This document shows positions 11,350-22,217 of a stretch of DNA of 64,000 nt, piece after piece; the first letter of the stretch is position 1, and every line of letters starts with the position of its first letter. The notes below the pieces were generated by a model that made no database searches, was not told the origin of the DNA, and saw nothing but the letters and a program-made list of their open reading frames with translations. Location: positions 45,582,919-45,646,918 of the forward strand of contig CM055103.1 in the NCBI GenBank assembly GCA_029204225.1, read 5' to 3'. This DNA comes from Diphasiastrum complanatum. Its lineage: Eukaryota > Streptophyta > Lycopodiopsida > Lycopodiales > Lycopodiaceae. A program made the translations under genes and the position numbers.

Positions 11350-13865
11350 TCAAAAGGGCAACAATTTCCTTTGGTGGCCAATGCGTGTTTCAAGTGCCGA
11401 AAGCTTCTCCTGAGTAGAATGGCCCTCACCATCATGGTCATGGAAAAGAAATGTCAAAATCCCTACTACACATAAAACTGTCCCCACAAGAGCTTTGTCA
11501 TACCTCTCTATCCAGTGAAATTTAATCTGGCTAGCACCATAAAATGACAAAGCAACCAACGTCAGCATCACTGCCATAGTGCTCACAAGAAGAACAGCAA
11601 TTGCAAGTAGTAAGGATCCTGATGACGCATTTCCAACTGCCAAAAATACAGGAAGGGTTGTAGCACAGGGTGACAATGTTGGCACCAATATCAAGCCTGC
11701 CACAGCCATCTTCTCCATGGAATGGTTATGTGAATGTGTGTGGCCTCCTTTCCCAGAAAGAAAAAGTATTACATAACCTGCTCCAAGAACAACTAGGAGG
11801 AGAGATGCAAGATTATGTACTGTTTCTTCACCAGCGATGGTGTTGGCCATGGTTATTGCTGTAAGACCCAAAATGGATGTCGATACAACATGGCATACTG
11901 CCCCAAAAGCAGCTGCAACAGCGAAGAACAAGTTGAAAAGGAACCACTTCAAAATATTGTTCAAACCAGGATACAAAATTACTTAAAGGTTGAAGTATGT
12001 AGAAAGAGCATTTTACAAATTTGAGTTCAACACTACAGGGATGTCAACAAACTTCAACCAGAAGATAATGCAGCGCTGGCACAGTCACAGCCATTTCATG
12101 AGATTACTTGAAAATGTAACACCTTAGTCAAAAAATCCTCAATTCTGTCGGATGCTCCAGTAATATTGTGAGGAGTAATAAGAAGAAGTGATGTGGCAAA
12201 GAGAATGAAACTTCTAAACTATCAAACTTCTGCTACTCTGAGGGTTCTACACATATCAGCTATCCGCTAATATGTCCTAAATTGTAGGAGCAACAATTGC
12301 CTAGGGAAGGTTCCAACTAGTGTTGAGCTTGTATCCTTGCTTGCCAAGAGAAAAACTTATCGTGTGAAGGCACCATATTGCTCTACTGCAGCATTGGAAC
12401 CGTGAATTAGAATTTGGAGGCCACGGAATATGCGTGTTGGTTCCAAACATCACAATTTAACCAAGCCTTACGTAAATTATGGAAGTTTTAAAACTGACCT
12501 TGCTGTAAGAGATGCCATCTAAATGTGTGGCGATTGCAACTCATATACGTTGAAAAAACATGAGTCCAATATAGACTCCATTGATATGAACAAAATGAAT
12601 TGGGGCCGAATAACGTGGAAAATTTCCTCCCTTACATACATCGAAATAGCTGACAGTTTGATTACTTATCAAGCAAAACCAAAACATGTAAAAGTGATTG
12701 CCTGTTTGGAGTTTCTTAGATCAATATATGAGCTTGTTCTAGCTTAAATTTTATTGTCTAAAGCATTGCAACATTGTACTAACTCTGATAATTTTGCCTA
12801 CCACTGATTCGAAATAATTAAATTCATCCTCACAATATTTGGAGTGTGCACCAAGTAAGATACAGGAAGAGTGCATTCACTATAACACTTCAAGGCCATT
12901 GAAAGGATAAGGTAACTTTTGATAGGCTTTACCAAATGGAACTGCTAAAAGAAAACCTCAAGCTGAGATGAAAATAAGGACATAGAGACGGATCCATTGA
13001 GAACCTTTGGACCGGGCAGCACGGACTTGAATAAACAGATGTTAGGCCAGATGACTTTTTCTCAACTACACACTTAAAAGATTCAATAAGTGACTTAAAA
13101 TGATCAGGCCACTAATCTAAAGGAAGCAGTGACCGACCACTGACTACAATCTGTAAAAGACTCAAAAGGCAATCTTTCATGTCTTCCCAAATTCATGTGA
13201 ACTTGAAGCACTGGTCAAGAGTCAGGACTCAGCATATACAGAGTCTAAGTTCCAGTAGCAGCCTGCAATGTGCAAGAGGATATTGAGATCAAAAATAAGA
13301 GGGAAACACAAATCATACTTTTGGAAGATCCTTGACTGATTTCTGTATACCATGTTTAAGAATCAGCGAAGGAGCAACCTATTTTGGACAATTCGGATTC
13401 TTCTGGTCTTCATATTGCCCAGAAATTTGTCTTAACCTAAGTCAGCGAGAAAAATAAGATCTCAATAGTTGTTCTAACAAAAAACCAAAAAAAAATCCTA
13501 CGGCCGTTACTGGGTAGCAGGCTAAGATCTGAAGAAGCAAACTTGTAGTCTTCCCTTTCACAAATCGCAAGTACCTCTGGATTCCAGAAGGCTACATAGC
13601 TATAGTATAGAAAGACAAATTACACATGGGGTGCAACATTTGAACCACAGAAATGCAATACAAAAGAAAACCTAAGCACAATTTCTTGGCGGAATTGGAT
13701 CAGCTTCAGATTAGCGCACTTACTTACGAGAAGAGTCTGGCCGATTGTCCATTTCTGCGCACGACCAACGATGGAAAAAGGAAGCCAATGCGTGGGGATG
13801 AAGGAGTGAAGAAGAGAAACTGTGGCAATACCCCCAATTGTCGACAACTCGTTAGCGATCGACAT
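11350..13865 (-). CDS. UreH/HupE/NicO-like membrane protein, two exons
   Basis: Predicted 234-residue multi-pass membrane protein. Exon 1 is 13865 down to 13724 (142 nt), intron 13723-11913, exon 2 11912-11350 (563 nt, stop TGA). Together they total 705 nt, exactly in frame. Two GT donors overlap in CTCGTAAGTAAGT; the second (GTAAGT at 13723) gives the join LLV-T-AFGAV, as in bacterial relatives, with acceptor TTGCAG at 11918-11913. Residues 20-26 (HSFIPTH) form H-x5-H, the spacing of the NiCoT HX4DH motif but with Thr for Asp. About six hydrophobic segments follow (near 8-31, 43-67, 78-99, 117-141, 147-175, 185-203). H105-H111 forms an HTHSHNH loop and S128-C130 an SPC motif; an HDHDGEGH cluster lies near the end. 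The superfamily moves nickel or cobalt, or has unknown cargo; metal transport here is inferred. No clear transit peptide. It appears intact. Confidence 0.85.
11913..13723 (-). other. Intron of the transporter gene (1811 bp)
   Basis: Bounded by GTAAGTGCGC at the 5' end (13723) and a pyrimidine-rich tract TTCTTCGCTGTTGCAG at the 3' end (11913). Phase 1: it splits the codon for residue 48. No element with recognisable LTRs or coding sequence lies inside, which is notable given how densely the flanks are filled. An unspliced read from ATG 11976 is also open into exon 2, but its N-terminus resembles an intron pyrimidine tract, not protein. Confidence 0.8.
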
Positions 13866-13866
13866 C

Positions 13867-14043
13867 TTTTGCTCTCTCTCTCCCTCTCTCTCCTGCTCTG
13901 TCTTTCTTTGTTTCTCGTAGTGAGGCAGATCTTTTACTCAGATCTACTGACAAGCATATGGATGGTTACTAGTTATTACTACACACCTCAACAAAAACAA
14001 ATTATTGTGCCATCTCACACACACTACTCACTCACTCACTCAC

Positions 14044-14097
<54 letters not shown>

Positions 14098-14198
14098 AAA
14101 TCACATTATCCCTATTTTTCTCTCAACACCCTAAAAGAAACCCTAACCATAAACCTAAAAGGCACTATTCTCTCTTTGCTTTGCTCTACTGTGGTGGT

Positions 14199-14236
<38 letters not shown>
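13867..14236 (-). promoter_or_regulatory. GA-repeat 5' region of the transporter gene
   Basis: On the sense (minus) strand the 370 bases before the ATG contain three GA-rich blocks, at about 13871-13895, 14047-14094 and 14200-14234. The middle one ends in (GAGT)n derived from (CTCA)n at about 14023-14046. Such GA tracts are common in plant 5' UTRs and can bind BBR/BPC GAGA factors; that role is inferred. Confidence 0.55.
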
Positions 14237-14270
14237 AAGATAGTTGCCTGTGACACTTATCTCGGAGTTC

Positions 14271-14280
14271 TTTTTTATAG
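14271..14280 (-). promoter_or_regulatory. Candidate TATA box of the transporter gene
   Basis: The minus strand reads CTATAAAAAA about 405-415 bases upstream of the ATG, on the far side of the GA repeats. It would place the transcription start near 14240 and all GA tracts in the 5' UTR. No direct evidence of use. Confidence 0.3.
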
Positions 14281-14589
14281 TCCTCTAATTACTTTTAAAC
14301 CTGTGTCCATAGCTCGGTTGCGTAAGGGGCACACAGCCCTGTTTAGATGGAGAGACTTTGTACTGCCCTTTATATTCCATGCATGATCCTGCTACATACA
14401 TGATGTTTGATCTTTTCCATTATTGTCTCTCCGATGGCTATGTATTCAATGGAGGCTTGGTGTCCTGGGCTCTCTAGGGGTACATGGAGAGACATCACTC
14501 GATTGCAGATTTTCATGCTTGGCCAGATGATCCAGGCAAAGGCATCAGTTCCTCATGATTTTTGCATTTAATTTGCAGACGGGGGATAT

Positions 14590-15340
14590 CTATGTCAATT
14601 CTCCCTAGTGGGACTCATACCTATATTTGGCGCCAACTTTATTGTAGTTATATCCAAACAATGTGGTGACATCTAAGTCCAGAGAAGGTCAAGATTCATT
14701 TTTATGACACTCATCTCCTATAGCTAGATGATATGGGATTACCTACTCTACCGGTGTATCTTTCACAGACATTATCATATGGTCTTCGAATCGTATTGCG
14801 TAGCTTCGTGTCTCCTCACCTCAGCTTGCTATTGAGATGGGCCATTATACTGACACACTCAGACCACAATGGATTTGCCAGTTATGCTCAATAAAAGAGG
14901 TAGAGGATGAGTCACATTTCATTTTCAGATTTCATATATACGATGAGATCGAGGCCATTATTATTGTCTTTATAGAGACACTCCTCTCTCCCTTGGCTCT
15001 TTCTTAGCATATCCAGACCCTAGGTGTGTAAGACTCTTATTGAGAGAGATGTTTATGTTACGAGCATCTCTTTTACCTTTGGAGGCAAATGATGTTTATA
15101 GTCAGACTCTCATCACACATTTCTTACAGAAGAGGAATAGGGAAGAGGTATCAGAGGATGAGATTGATATTTTGACACAACAAAAGACTGTGAAGACTCA
15201 GCGGCCACCTACCAGACCGAGACGTGCAGTCCGTTCATCACCATCAGTTACAGCCTCGCGACGGCTTTCAGCATCTTATCGAATCGCTCGTCGTCAATGT
15301 TGGATTTCTATCATCTCCATCCCTTATCTAAATCGCTAAT
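14590..15340 (+). pseudogene. LINE-type RT C-terminal remnant
   Basis: At about 14819-14955 the plus strand encodes PQLAIEMGHYTD, then a zinc-binding block ICQLC...EDESHFIF, and DEIEA. This is the layout of the CxxC...H tail that follows RT in non-LTR elements (usually IC.LC...ED..HF.F.C). The last Cys position reads as Phe. A second block from about 15011 (YPDPRCVRLLLREMFMLRASLLPL), partly in the 15040-15339 open frame, resembles the short tail after it. Upstream, 14.3-14.8 kb, I see no domain. The frame contains stops, so this is a relic. It belongs to a different LINE type from the remnant at 54.4 kb. Confidence 0.45.
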
Positions 15341-15419
15341 CTAGATCCATCCATTCTGTGTGTAAATATTTGTACAGACATACAGTTTGCAGAAATACTC
15401 TATGTCTGAAAACAGGCTT

Positions 15420-15840
15420 TTGAAGTCATCGCAAGACACCACAAAAGTCCCTTCTTGCGGTCTATTTCGGCCTCTATAATATATCAAAAGGCCTCCAAGA
15501 AGGTCATTTGCTGTCAATAACGGTCTTTCCAAAATTTTCATCAAGTATCGCAAGGCACCGCAAGATCCTTACTTGCAGTCAATAATAGAGGCTAGTTCAA
15601 AGGCCCCCGCAAAGGGATGACCGCAAAGACACCACAAGTGAACCACTTGCAGTCAATAAAGGTTGTGAGTTGCAAAAGGGACGGACTGTACCGCAAGGCA
15701 CCGGAAGAGTCTGATTTACAAGTAGTGGCAAAGACCAGTTTCAACGATGTCGACAAAGACACTACAAGTGAACCATTTGCGGTCACTAGCGATTATGATA
15801 CATGAAGGAGACGGACCACAAAGGATCACTTGCGGTCATT
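15420..15840. repeat. Degenerate ~62-71-bp repeats with CGCAAG/CTTGCGG arms
   Basis: A block of related units, each with CGCAA(A/G)(G/A)CACC near its start and (C)TTGC(G/A)GTC near its end, so that each can fold as a short hairpin. Unit starts are near 15430, 15548, 15619, 15689, 15751 and 15813. Spacing is 59-71 bp. The units are too divergent to be a recent array. I recognise no family. Confidence 0.65.
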
Positions 15841-16445
15841 AGCGGAGCGGCATAAGACTTCGTGCTCCATCGCTCATGATCCTCGTGCCATTGATCATGC
15901 TCCACCGCTTTACAATCATCTTGCCATGATCTACGTCAGACACTGCTTTCGTGTGTCAATGTACATTGTATATAGACTTCAAATCAGACATACACAAAAT
16001 TGAAAGCAATATCATTGTTTATTCATTCGATCGAACATCGGAGCGCAATAACTCGCTTCTTTCTCTCTATTTCATCAGAGTATTGTTTCAGATAATAGCG
16101 CGCTTCTATCTGCATTCATACTTGTACTCTTAATTATTATTTGATTATTGTTCCAATAAATCTGAGTCCTATCCTATTGAATCAAGTGCATTTTTTTTGT
16201 CTTGATCGGCTGATGTATGCAGATAAAATTATTTGTAGGTTAAGTTGCTCTTTTGATTGTTAACTCATGTCGATTCTAAGCTCTTGCTCTGATTCTTTAC
16301 GCCTTTGGAAAGCCTTAAACTGTTCAAGTTCGCCTATAGCACCTCTTTTTGGGGTAGACATTGTGCACGCACTGAAGGATCGTTGGAGTACTGCCATCTC
16401 AGTTTCTATTCCGTACCACCACCATTCATCCATTCATCTCCAACA
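15841..16445 (+). repeat. Probable 5' LTR/flank of Copia A
   Basis: AT-rich non-coding sequence immediately before a Copia primer-binding site. It ends in CTCCAACA directly before TGGTATTAGAGC. Its last 40 bases resemble the LTR end at 38.63 kb on the other strand. The left end could not be fixed because no second LTR copy is present. Confidence 0.45.
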
Positions 16446-16457
16446 TGGTATTAGAGC
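16446..16457 (+). other. Primer-binding site, tRNA-iMet type (Copia A)
   Basis: TGGTATTAGAGC differs by one C-to-T change from the standard plant Copia site TGGTATCAGAGC. Confidence 0.8.
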
Positions 16458-16566
16458 TACTGTTTTAGAGCTTATACAAACGATTTTTCTGCTATAATGT
16501 AGACACTAGTTATTATTGTTTCCAGTAGTATAATCTACATCTGCATACATCATCTTCAAATTCGAG

Positions 16567-17633
16567 ATGGATTCTCGATCACAATCTGCTCTTATGGTGG
16601 ATAAACTTGATAGTTTGAATTACCACTTGTGGAAATTCAAGATATATGATACCAAATGTATTGTATGTCTTAAATTTGACGACAAATCTGTTGTCAATCA
16701 GTTGTATCACAAATCTAGGACATAGGGTAGAATTTCAGATAGATTCATATAAGATTCTTGACAAGAGCAAGAGAGTTCTTGCACTCGGAAAGAGGCAGAG
16801 ATATCTCTATAGGCTCACTCATTGTTGTTCCACAGCTGATCGTGCTTTATGTAGTTCATCATCAATAAATAAAAAATTAACCTGTCATTATAGACTTGGT
16901 CACCTTAATTATATGTCGATTGCTAATATGTCTAAGCGCTCCTCAGTTCTTGATTTAGACTTCCATAATATTGACCATCGTTGCACTGTTGGAAAGCAGG
17001 CCAGGAAACCATTCAAATCAAATCAAGAACATGTTTCTAAAGATCTGTTAGACTTAGTTCACACAAACATATGTGGCCCATTGCTAAAACCATTACTGCT
17101 TGGTGCTAGATTCTTTATTACTTTTATTGATGACTATTCAAGAAGGACTGTTGTATATTTCATGAAGCACAAGTTTGAGGCTTTCATATTCTTCAAAGAA
17201 TTTAAAAAAAATGCAGTGTTACAAACATGAAAGAAGATCAAAACTCTAAGGAGCGACAACGACGGTGAATACATCTTGAAGTTCAAGGACTTATATTCTG
17301 CCACATGCATCGAATAACAATTTGATGCTTCCTACTCTCCACAGTCAAATGGGCTGGCCGAGAGGAAGAACTGCTAAGTGCATGATAGCTCATGCTTCGT
17401 TGCCCAAATCATTCTAGCAACACGCTGTGTCAACAACTGCTTATTTGCATAATCGATGGACTACTTAAGGACTACTGGTAGTGAGAGGGCGTTATTAGGT
17501 TCAACCCATCATGAGGTTTGGACAGGCTCCAAGCCTTCCATGAAGCATTTGAGAGCATTCGGGTGCACTGCCTATGCTCATGTCCCAAAGGACAAAAGAA
17601 AGAAACTTGATGAACATTCATTCAAAAATATTT
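16567..17633 (+). pseudogene. Copia A: gag start fused to GAG-pre-integrase and integrase
   Basis: ATG 16567 starts a gag-like peptide (MDSRSQSALMVDKLDSLNYH) that after about 26 codons is joined, out of frame near 16645, to LYVLNLTTNLLS, the end of protease/GAG-pre-integrase. Almost all of gag, the zinc knuckle and the protease active site are gone. From 16646 the frame runs through YRLGHLN, the HHCC-like block, the integrase HTNICGP and FITFIDDYSRR motifs, and stops at 17230. Out-of-frame pieces continue with RSDNDGEY (about 17250), QSNGLAERKN (about 17345) and HLRAFGCTAYAHVP (about 17545). It is cut off at 17633 by the LTR of Copia B. Same family as the 4.3-kb and 37-kb copies. Confidence 0.85.
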
Positions 17634-18277
17634 TGTGAAAGATTCAACTAGTTTAATCATATTTGCTACATTTCTATATTTGACAAATTGAGGCCAACTT
17701 TATATTAGACTTAGAGTTTGAATTTTAAAAGTTATCTAGTCTAAATTTCATTTGAATAAACACTTTCTGAAAGTGTGGGAAAGTTAGAAGTCGAGTTTGA
17801 GTAGATTCAAAGTTAAATGTTGGGTACATTGAATCTAGACCCAAAAATAGTAGGGTTTACATTTTCGAGAGAAAACCAAGTGGCCAAATAGGGTTTGGAC
17901 CTGTTATAAAAGGATGTAACTTGTGGAGAAGCAAATCTTCTCTCTTCTCTATCTCATTTCATGCTTATACATGGTTCTCTTGGGTTCTACTATCCATTGG
18001 TGCACTATACTTGTGATATCTTGTAATTCTATCTGTAGAATAATCTATATTTGCTATTTTCATGTTCACACGTGTGAAATACAGTAGCTTGCCGATTTTG
18101 TACGGATATCAATAGTACTTTATGTTCTTCGTGTTTGATCAAGTTCTATTAGAGTTTGCATTCTATTTTGTGTGTAGATGCTGATTTTTCTACATTCGCA
18201 AGATTAGTAGAGTAGCTTGTTTTGTAACCAAAGATCTATAGTAGATTTGGATATGAATTGATCCCAAATCTTTCACA
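17634..18277 (+). repeat. 5' LTR of Copia B (644 bp)
   Basis: Starts TGTGAAAG and ends TTTCACA directly before a tRNA-Met primer site. A TATAAAA box lies at 17905-17911, and the perfect palindrome CACACGTGTG at 18067-18076 follows. It matches the LTR at 28388-29031 along its whole length and is the same size. The five bases before it (TATTT) do not match those after the right LTR (CAACA), so the two LTRs are not a simple pair. Confidence 0.9.
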
Positions 18278-18290
18278 TGGTATCAGAGCT
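18278..18290 (+). other. Primer-binding site, tRNA-iMet (Copia B)
   Basis: TGGTATCAGAGCT, the canonical plant Copia site, adjacent to the LTR end with no spacer. Confidence 0.95.
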
Positions 18291-18863
18291 TGTGTTTTAG
18301 GTTACGAAAGAGGAAATCATATCTATCAATGATTTGGTGAAGATATCAAGGCTAGAGCATGCTAGATTGGATTCTAAATCGAGTTTCTTGCATTTGTAGA
18401 TTGGATCTTTTGTAGACCAAAATCCTATATAGGTTTATAAACTTGATCAATTCCGATTTTTTAATTTACATGTTGGATTTGGCCGATTTTTGGATCATTA
18501 GAAAAGCCTAAGTGGTGGCTAATAGATTGCATATCAAGATTTTAAGCATTTGCATGTAGATCTTGAAATATTCAATTTTTTGTAATTTTGTCAAAATCTT
18601 AATTTTGATTGGATTTCTAGATAGTGAGGCTGCTGGACTTCATTTGAGTGTGTTTCAATCTTAGGAAGTGGCAAGAGTCATTATATCAAGGATAGATCAT
18701 AGGTTGATCAAGATTTCATGATTCTATGTGTTGATTTGCTTGGTATAGTTCTAATTGAGTAGCTTCAAATCTTTATGATTTCTATTTGAAAATATTTGTT
18801 GTTGTTCAAAGGAGTGCTTTGGGCATTGAAATAGGTTGAAAGAGAAGCTCGGGTCATTGCTAC
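18291..18863 (+). other. Copia B leader
   Basis: Untranslated region between primer site and gag. It is collinear with the leader of Copia D (24488-25075); both contain the block 'cttcatttgagtgtg' followed by 'aggaagtggcaag'. No gene. Confidence 0.75.
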
Positions 18864-20149
18864 ATGGCAACATCAAGTGGATTCATGTTGGAAGCCAATG
18901 ATAGGCTTACCTCAAGTAACTATTCATTATGGAAGGTGAGGATGGAATCAATTCTTGAGATGAATGATGTTTTGGATATTGTTGTAGGTTTGGAAGAGAG
19001 ACCAGCAACACAACAAGATCAAATGAGGTATGATATGAGGGCCAAAAGGGCTCTACACATGATCAAGATGAATGTTACCAATGAGTTTCTCAAGGAGGTT
19101 GGTAAGAGCACTTCATCTACGGATGGTTGGAATTCATTGAAGAAACTTTATGAATCCAAGTCTACTTCTAGAGTGTTGACTCTAAGAAGGCAAATCTTTT
19201 CTTGTTTTCAAAAGAGTGAAGAAAGTCCAAATACTTTTATTTTGAGGGTGAAGCATTGAATGATGAGTTGGCTTGCATTGATGAGAGCATTAAGGAAGGA
19301 AAGCTTGTTTAAGTTATTCTTAATGGATTGTTGGATGCTCATGCTAACATTGTTCAAAGTATTGCTATTCAAAAGACTTTGTCAACTTTGATGGATCTTC
19401 AAGAGATCTTGATCAATGAAGAATATAGGCTTCAAGGAGGTGGATCTACATCAACACTTCAAGAGGAGGCTATGTTCACAAAGGGAAAATTCAAGGGTAA
19501 AAGCAAAAATAAGTGGTCTAAAGGGCAAGATCAAGTGGATGCTTCTTCAAATGGCAAAAAGAAGGATAGATCAAAGCTCAAGTGCTTCTATTGTGGCATC
19601 AAAGGACACTTTGCAAGTGAGTGCTACAAGAAGAAGAGAGATCAAGGAGACAAGCGAGGTAATCTTACTCTTGATGATGATGGTTTGGATGTTCAAGATG
19701 CAAATGATGATGCTTTTGTGATGTCTTCATGTATGCTTTCTAATGATGGAGATCTAGATCCATGGTGGATTGATAGTGGAGCAACTTCACACATGACTTT
19801 TCACAAAGAATATCTCACTTCTTTGTTGGCATATGGAGATGACAAGAGGGTGATCTACACGGCCAATGATGGTGAGTGTGCAATCAAAGGGATTGGCAGA
19901 AGTCCTATTTCTCTCTCTACAAATAGGAATGTTCATTTAAAGGATGTCTTGTTTATTCCATCTATTACCAAGAATTTGTTTAGTGTGAGTCAATTGCTAA
20001 GTAAAGGCCTCAAGGTTGAGTATGATGGAGATGCTTGTATGATCAAAAGGAAGGATGTCTTGATTGGAAAAGGTAAAAGGCAAGGGAAGTTGTTCAAACT
20101 AGATGCTTGTGTTATTACTAACCAGGTTGAATTTGTGGCAAGTGAATAA
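18864..20149 (+). pseudogene. Copia B gag and protease
   Basis: ATG 18864 begins a typical Copia gag (NDRLTSSNYSLWKVRME; KMNVTNEFLKEVGK; SRVLTLRRQIF). A one-base loss near 19255 shifts the frame (RVK then H-stop); similarity resumes in another frame from about 19258 and continues in the open frame 19328-20149. That part carries HANIVQSIAIQKTL, an intact CX2CX4HX4C zinc knuckle (CFYCGIKGHFASEC, about 19590), the aspartic-protease site WWIDSGATSHMT (about 19760) and the NLFSVSQLL block. Gag forms the particle and the protease processes it. One frameshift separates this copy from an intact gag. Confidence 0.9.
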
Positions 20150-20802
20150 ATACCTATTCAAGAGGTTTGGCATAAAAGGATGGGACACCTCAATCATTGG
20201 AGGTAATGACTAGAAAGAAGATTGTGATAGGCCTTCCAAGTTCTTTAAGTGGCATCAATCATGTTTGTCAATCTTGTGCTTTGTCTAAGTCACATAGACA
20301 ACCTTATACTAGATCTACATCTAGATCTACAAAGCCTTTTCAAATAGTACATTCAAATATTCATGGAACTACTATAATTAGCAATAGTGGAGCTAAGATG
20401 TATGTAACTTTCATTGATGATTTTAGTAGATTTTGTTGGATCTATCTACTAAAGAGCAAGGATGAAGTGTATGATGTCTTTGTTAAGTTCAAGAATGCAA
20501 GGGAAAACCAATTTTCCACAAGGATCAAGTGCTTAAGAAGTGATAATGGTGAAGAATACATATCTACCAAGTTTAAGGCTTTTTGTGATGAGCATGGGAT
20601 CAAGAGGGAGTATACAACACCAAGGACCCCACAACAAAATGGAGTGGCCAAGAGGAAGAATATGACTTTATGTGAAAGTGCCAAAGCCATGAGGTTGGAG
20701 GCTAACTCTGATAAGCCATTTTGGGATCAAGATTTGTTATGTGCTAATTTCTTGTGCAATAGGTGGCTGAGTGCTATTTTGGATGGAAGGACACCTTTAG
20801 AG
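20150..20802 (+). pseudogene. Copia B integrase, interrupted
   Basis: After a stop at 20147 and a short gap the frame continues with WHKRMGH, CQSCALSK, then VHSNIHGT, MYVTFIDDFSRFCW, CLRSDNGEEY and TPQQNGVAKRKN. The DD(35)E triad has both aspartates, but the glutamate of GVAERKN is lysine here (GAG to AAG), so the enzyme would be inactive. Similarity ends at DGRTPLEM (about 20802); the next codons belong to an unrelated ORF that stays in the same frame. Confidence 0.85.
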
Positions 20803-22005
20803 ATGAAAAGTCACTTCTACATTCAGTACCGTGACAGACTGCACCGTGTGCATAGTGTCAATGCTGACTCATTAGCAACAATAGGAGATACTGGTAAACG
20901 CCAAAAATCCTCTCATCGAGGTGCCCATGCCCTCATCCAACCATTTATAACTCCACTCGGTCCTGAAATGCAGACAAAGACTAACAATGGTTATTTGATA
21001 GAGGCTATCAATAACCCAATCATTCAATCTGTCGCCTATCTCTTAAATAACTTTCTAGTTGTTTTCAGCTTGCGCAAGGAGCGCATACAATCTAACCTCC
21101 TGAGCCAAATCGTGGGATCCTATAAGGAATTCCCTAACCCCCCTTTAGTACCCTATGACTGGTCCACTTTTGTCCTCACCAAACTAAGGCAGGCCATTAA
21201 ACCCAACTCACGAGACCAAATAGCCATCAGGCCCATTATGTGTAACCTTGCCTATACTCTCCTTGAACAGAAGCTTCGGGATTTCCAACATTCTAGTCTC
21301 CTTTCCATTGTCATTCCACACGCTAACCTCTATCCCCCTTCCACTGCTACTACCTCCACTCACTCTGCTACAACGAACACACCGGCCAGCAAACGTATGC
21401 GTGTCGTTGCCTCCACCTCCGCTAGCCCTCCTCCCACAAGACAACGCATTAACCCTCAACCCCATCCTGATACCACCTCTTCCACTTCCACTACTACCAT
21501 CTCCGTACAACCATCCACTATTGTCGTCAGGTTTGTTCATATCGTTCCCATTTCTCCACCTCCTATCGTTATTCCAGTTTCATCTCCATCATCCATCACC
21601 ATCGCTTCTTCCATCCCTCCTCCCATATCCATCCCATCCACTCAGTTTAACCCAGATGACTCCCAAATATTGCCTAACACCCTCCAATGGATGAATATTT
21701 TTGACAACTCTTCTCCCACTCATGCCTCCATTCTTGACACCACCCTATAATTTCCTTCCATCCCTCTCATTCCATCTTTTGAGCAATCCATTCTCACACC
21801 TCTCTCCACCATCGTCACTCCTCTCACACCACCTTCACATACTACCGAGGGCGACAAACCGTTGTCCGATGAAGCATTTATTCAAAAATTGTATGTAAGG
21901 TCCCCTCTGCACGATGATCCTACACAGCCAGAAGATCTGGTCGAGCCCAAAGAGCTTGTTGAAGATGATGTGGCTGCCGACGTTCAAATAACTACACCAC
22001 CATAG
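20803..22005 (+). pseudogene. aORF-B: unfamiliar retroelement-borne ORF, 5'-truncated
   Basis: About 400 codons in one frame, fused to Copia B integrase, with a single TAA at 21748-21750 before the next stop (TAG 22003-22005). I recognise no known domain. Residues 1-150 (SHFYIQY..., NGYLIEAI, LLNNFLVVFSLRKERI, VPYDWSTF, KLRQAIKPN) are homologous to aORF-A at 39.2-40.2 kb. The middle is a long Pro/Ser/Thr-rich stretch, and the tail is acidic (EDLVEPKELVEDDVAAD). The DNA is C-rich, unlike the AT-rich Copia flanks, so it is a separate insertion or capture. Homology to aORF-A begins at the junction, so the N-terminal ~70 residues of that protein are missing here. Alternatives: an extra ORF of a Gypsy/Athila-like element, or a captured host sequence. 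Confidence 0.6.
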
Positions 22006-22217
22006 CAACCAGCACCAGCACAACAACCCTTACCGGCCAGGCCAACGGATCTCCATTTGGCATACCAACTTTGTGTTGAAAATTGTCACTTCTCACTTGT
22101 CATTTTTTATTGTAAATAAAGATCAATCATGAGTACAATGTCCATGATCAAATTTCACACGTGTGGAAGCCTTTCCCACGTGTGAAAGAAAGTACTTTTC
22201 ATATCTGTAAATGGAGT
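22006..22217 (+). other. Tail of the aORF-B insertion with paired G-box palindromes
   Basis: Non-coding. Contains AATAAA (about 22116), a possible polyadenylation signal for the aORF, and two G-box-core sites, CACACGTGTG at 22156-22165 and CCCACGTGTG at 22175-22184. The right edge joins Copia C coding sequence at about 22218. Confidence 0.5.

Noticed and set aside
11847-11976. Alternative start of the transporter at ATG 11976 in the unspliced frame
   Set aside because: It would encode a pyrimidine-tract peptide and skip the conserved HSFIPTH segment of exon 1; the spliced join restores the family pattern.
13653-14253. Plus-strand open frames of 196 and 82 codons
   Set aside because: They are translations of CT/CTCA microsatellites and of the antisense of exon 1; Ser/Leu repeats only.
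21248-21694. 148-codon frame overlapping aORF-B, and 21208-21540 on the minus strand
   Set aside because: Shadow frames of the proline/serine-rich aORF-B; low-complexity sequence in C-rich DNA.
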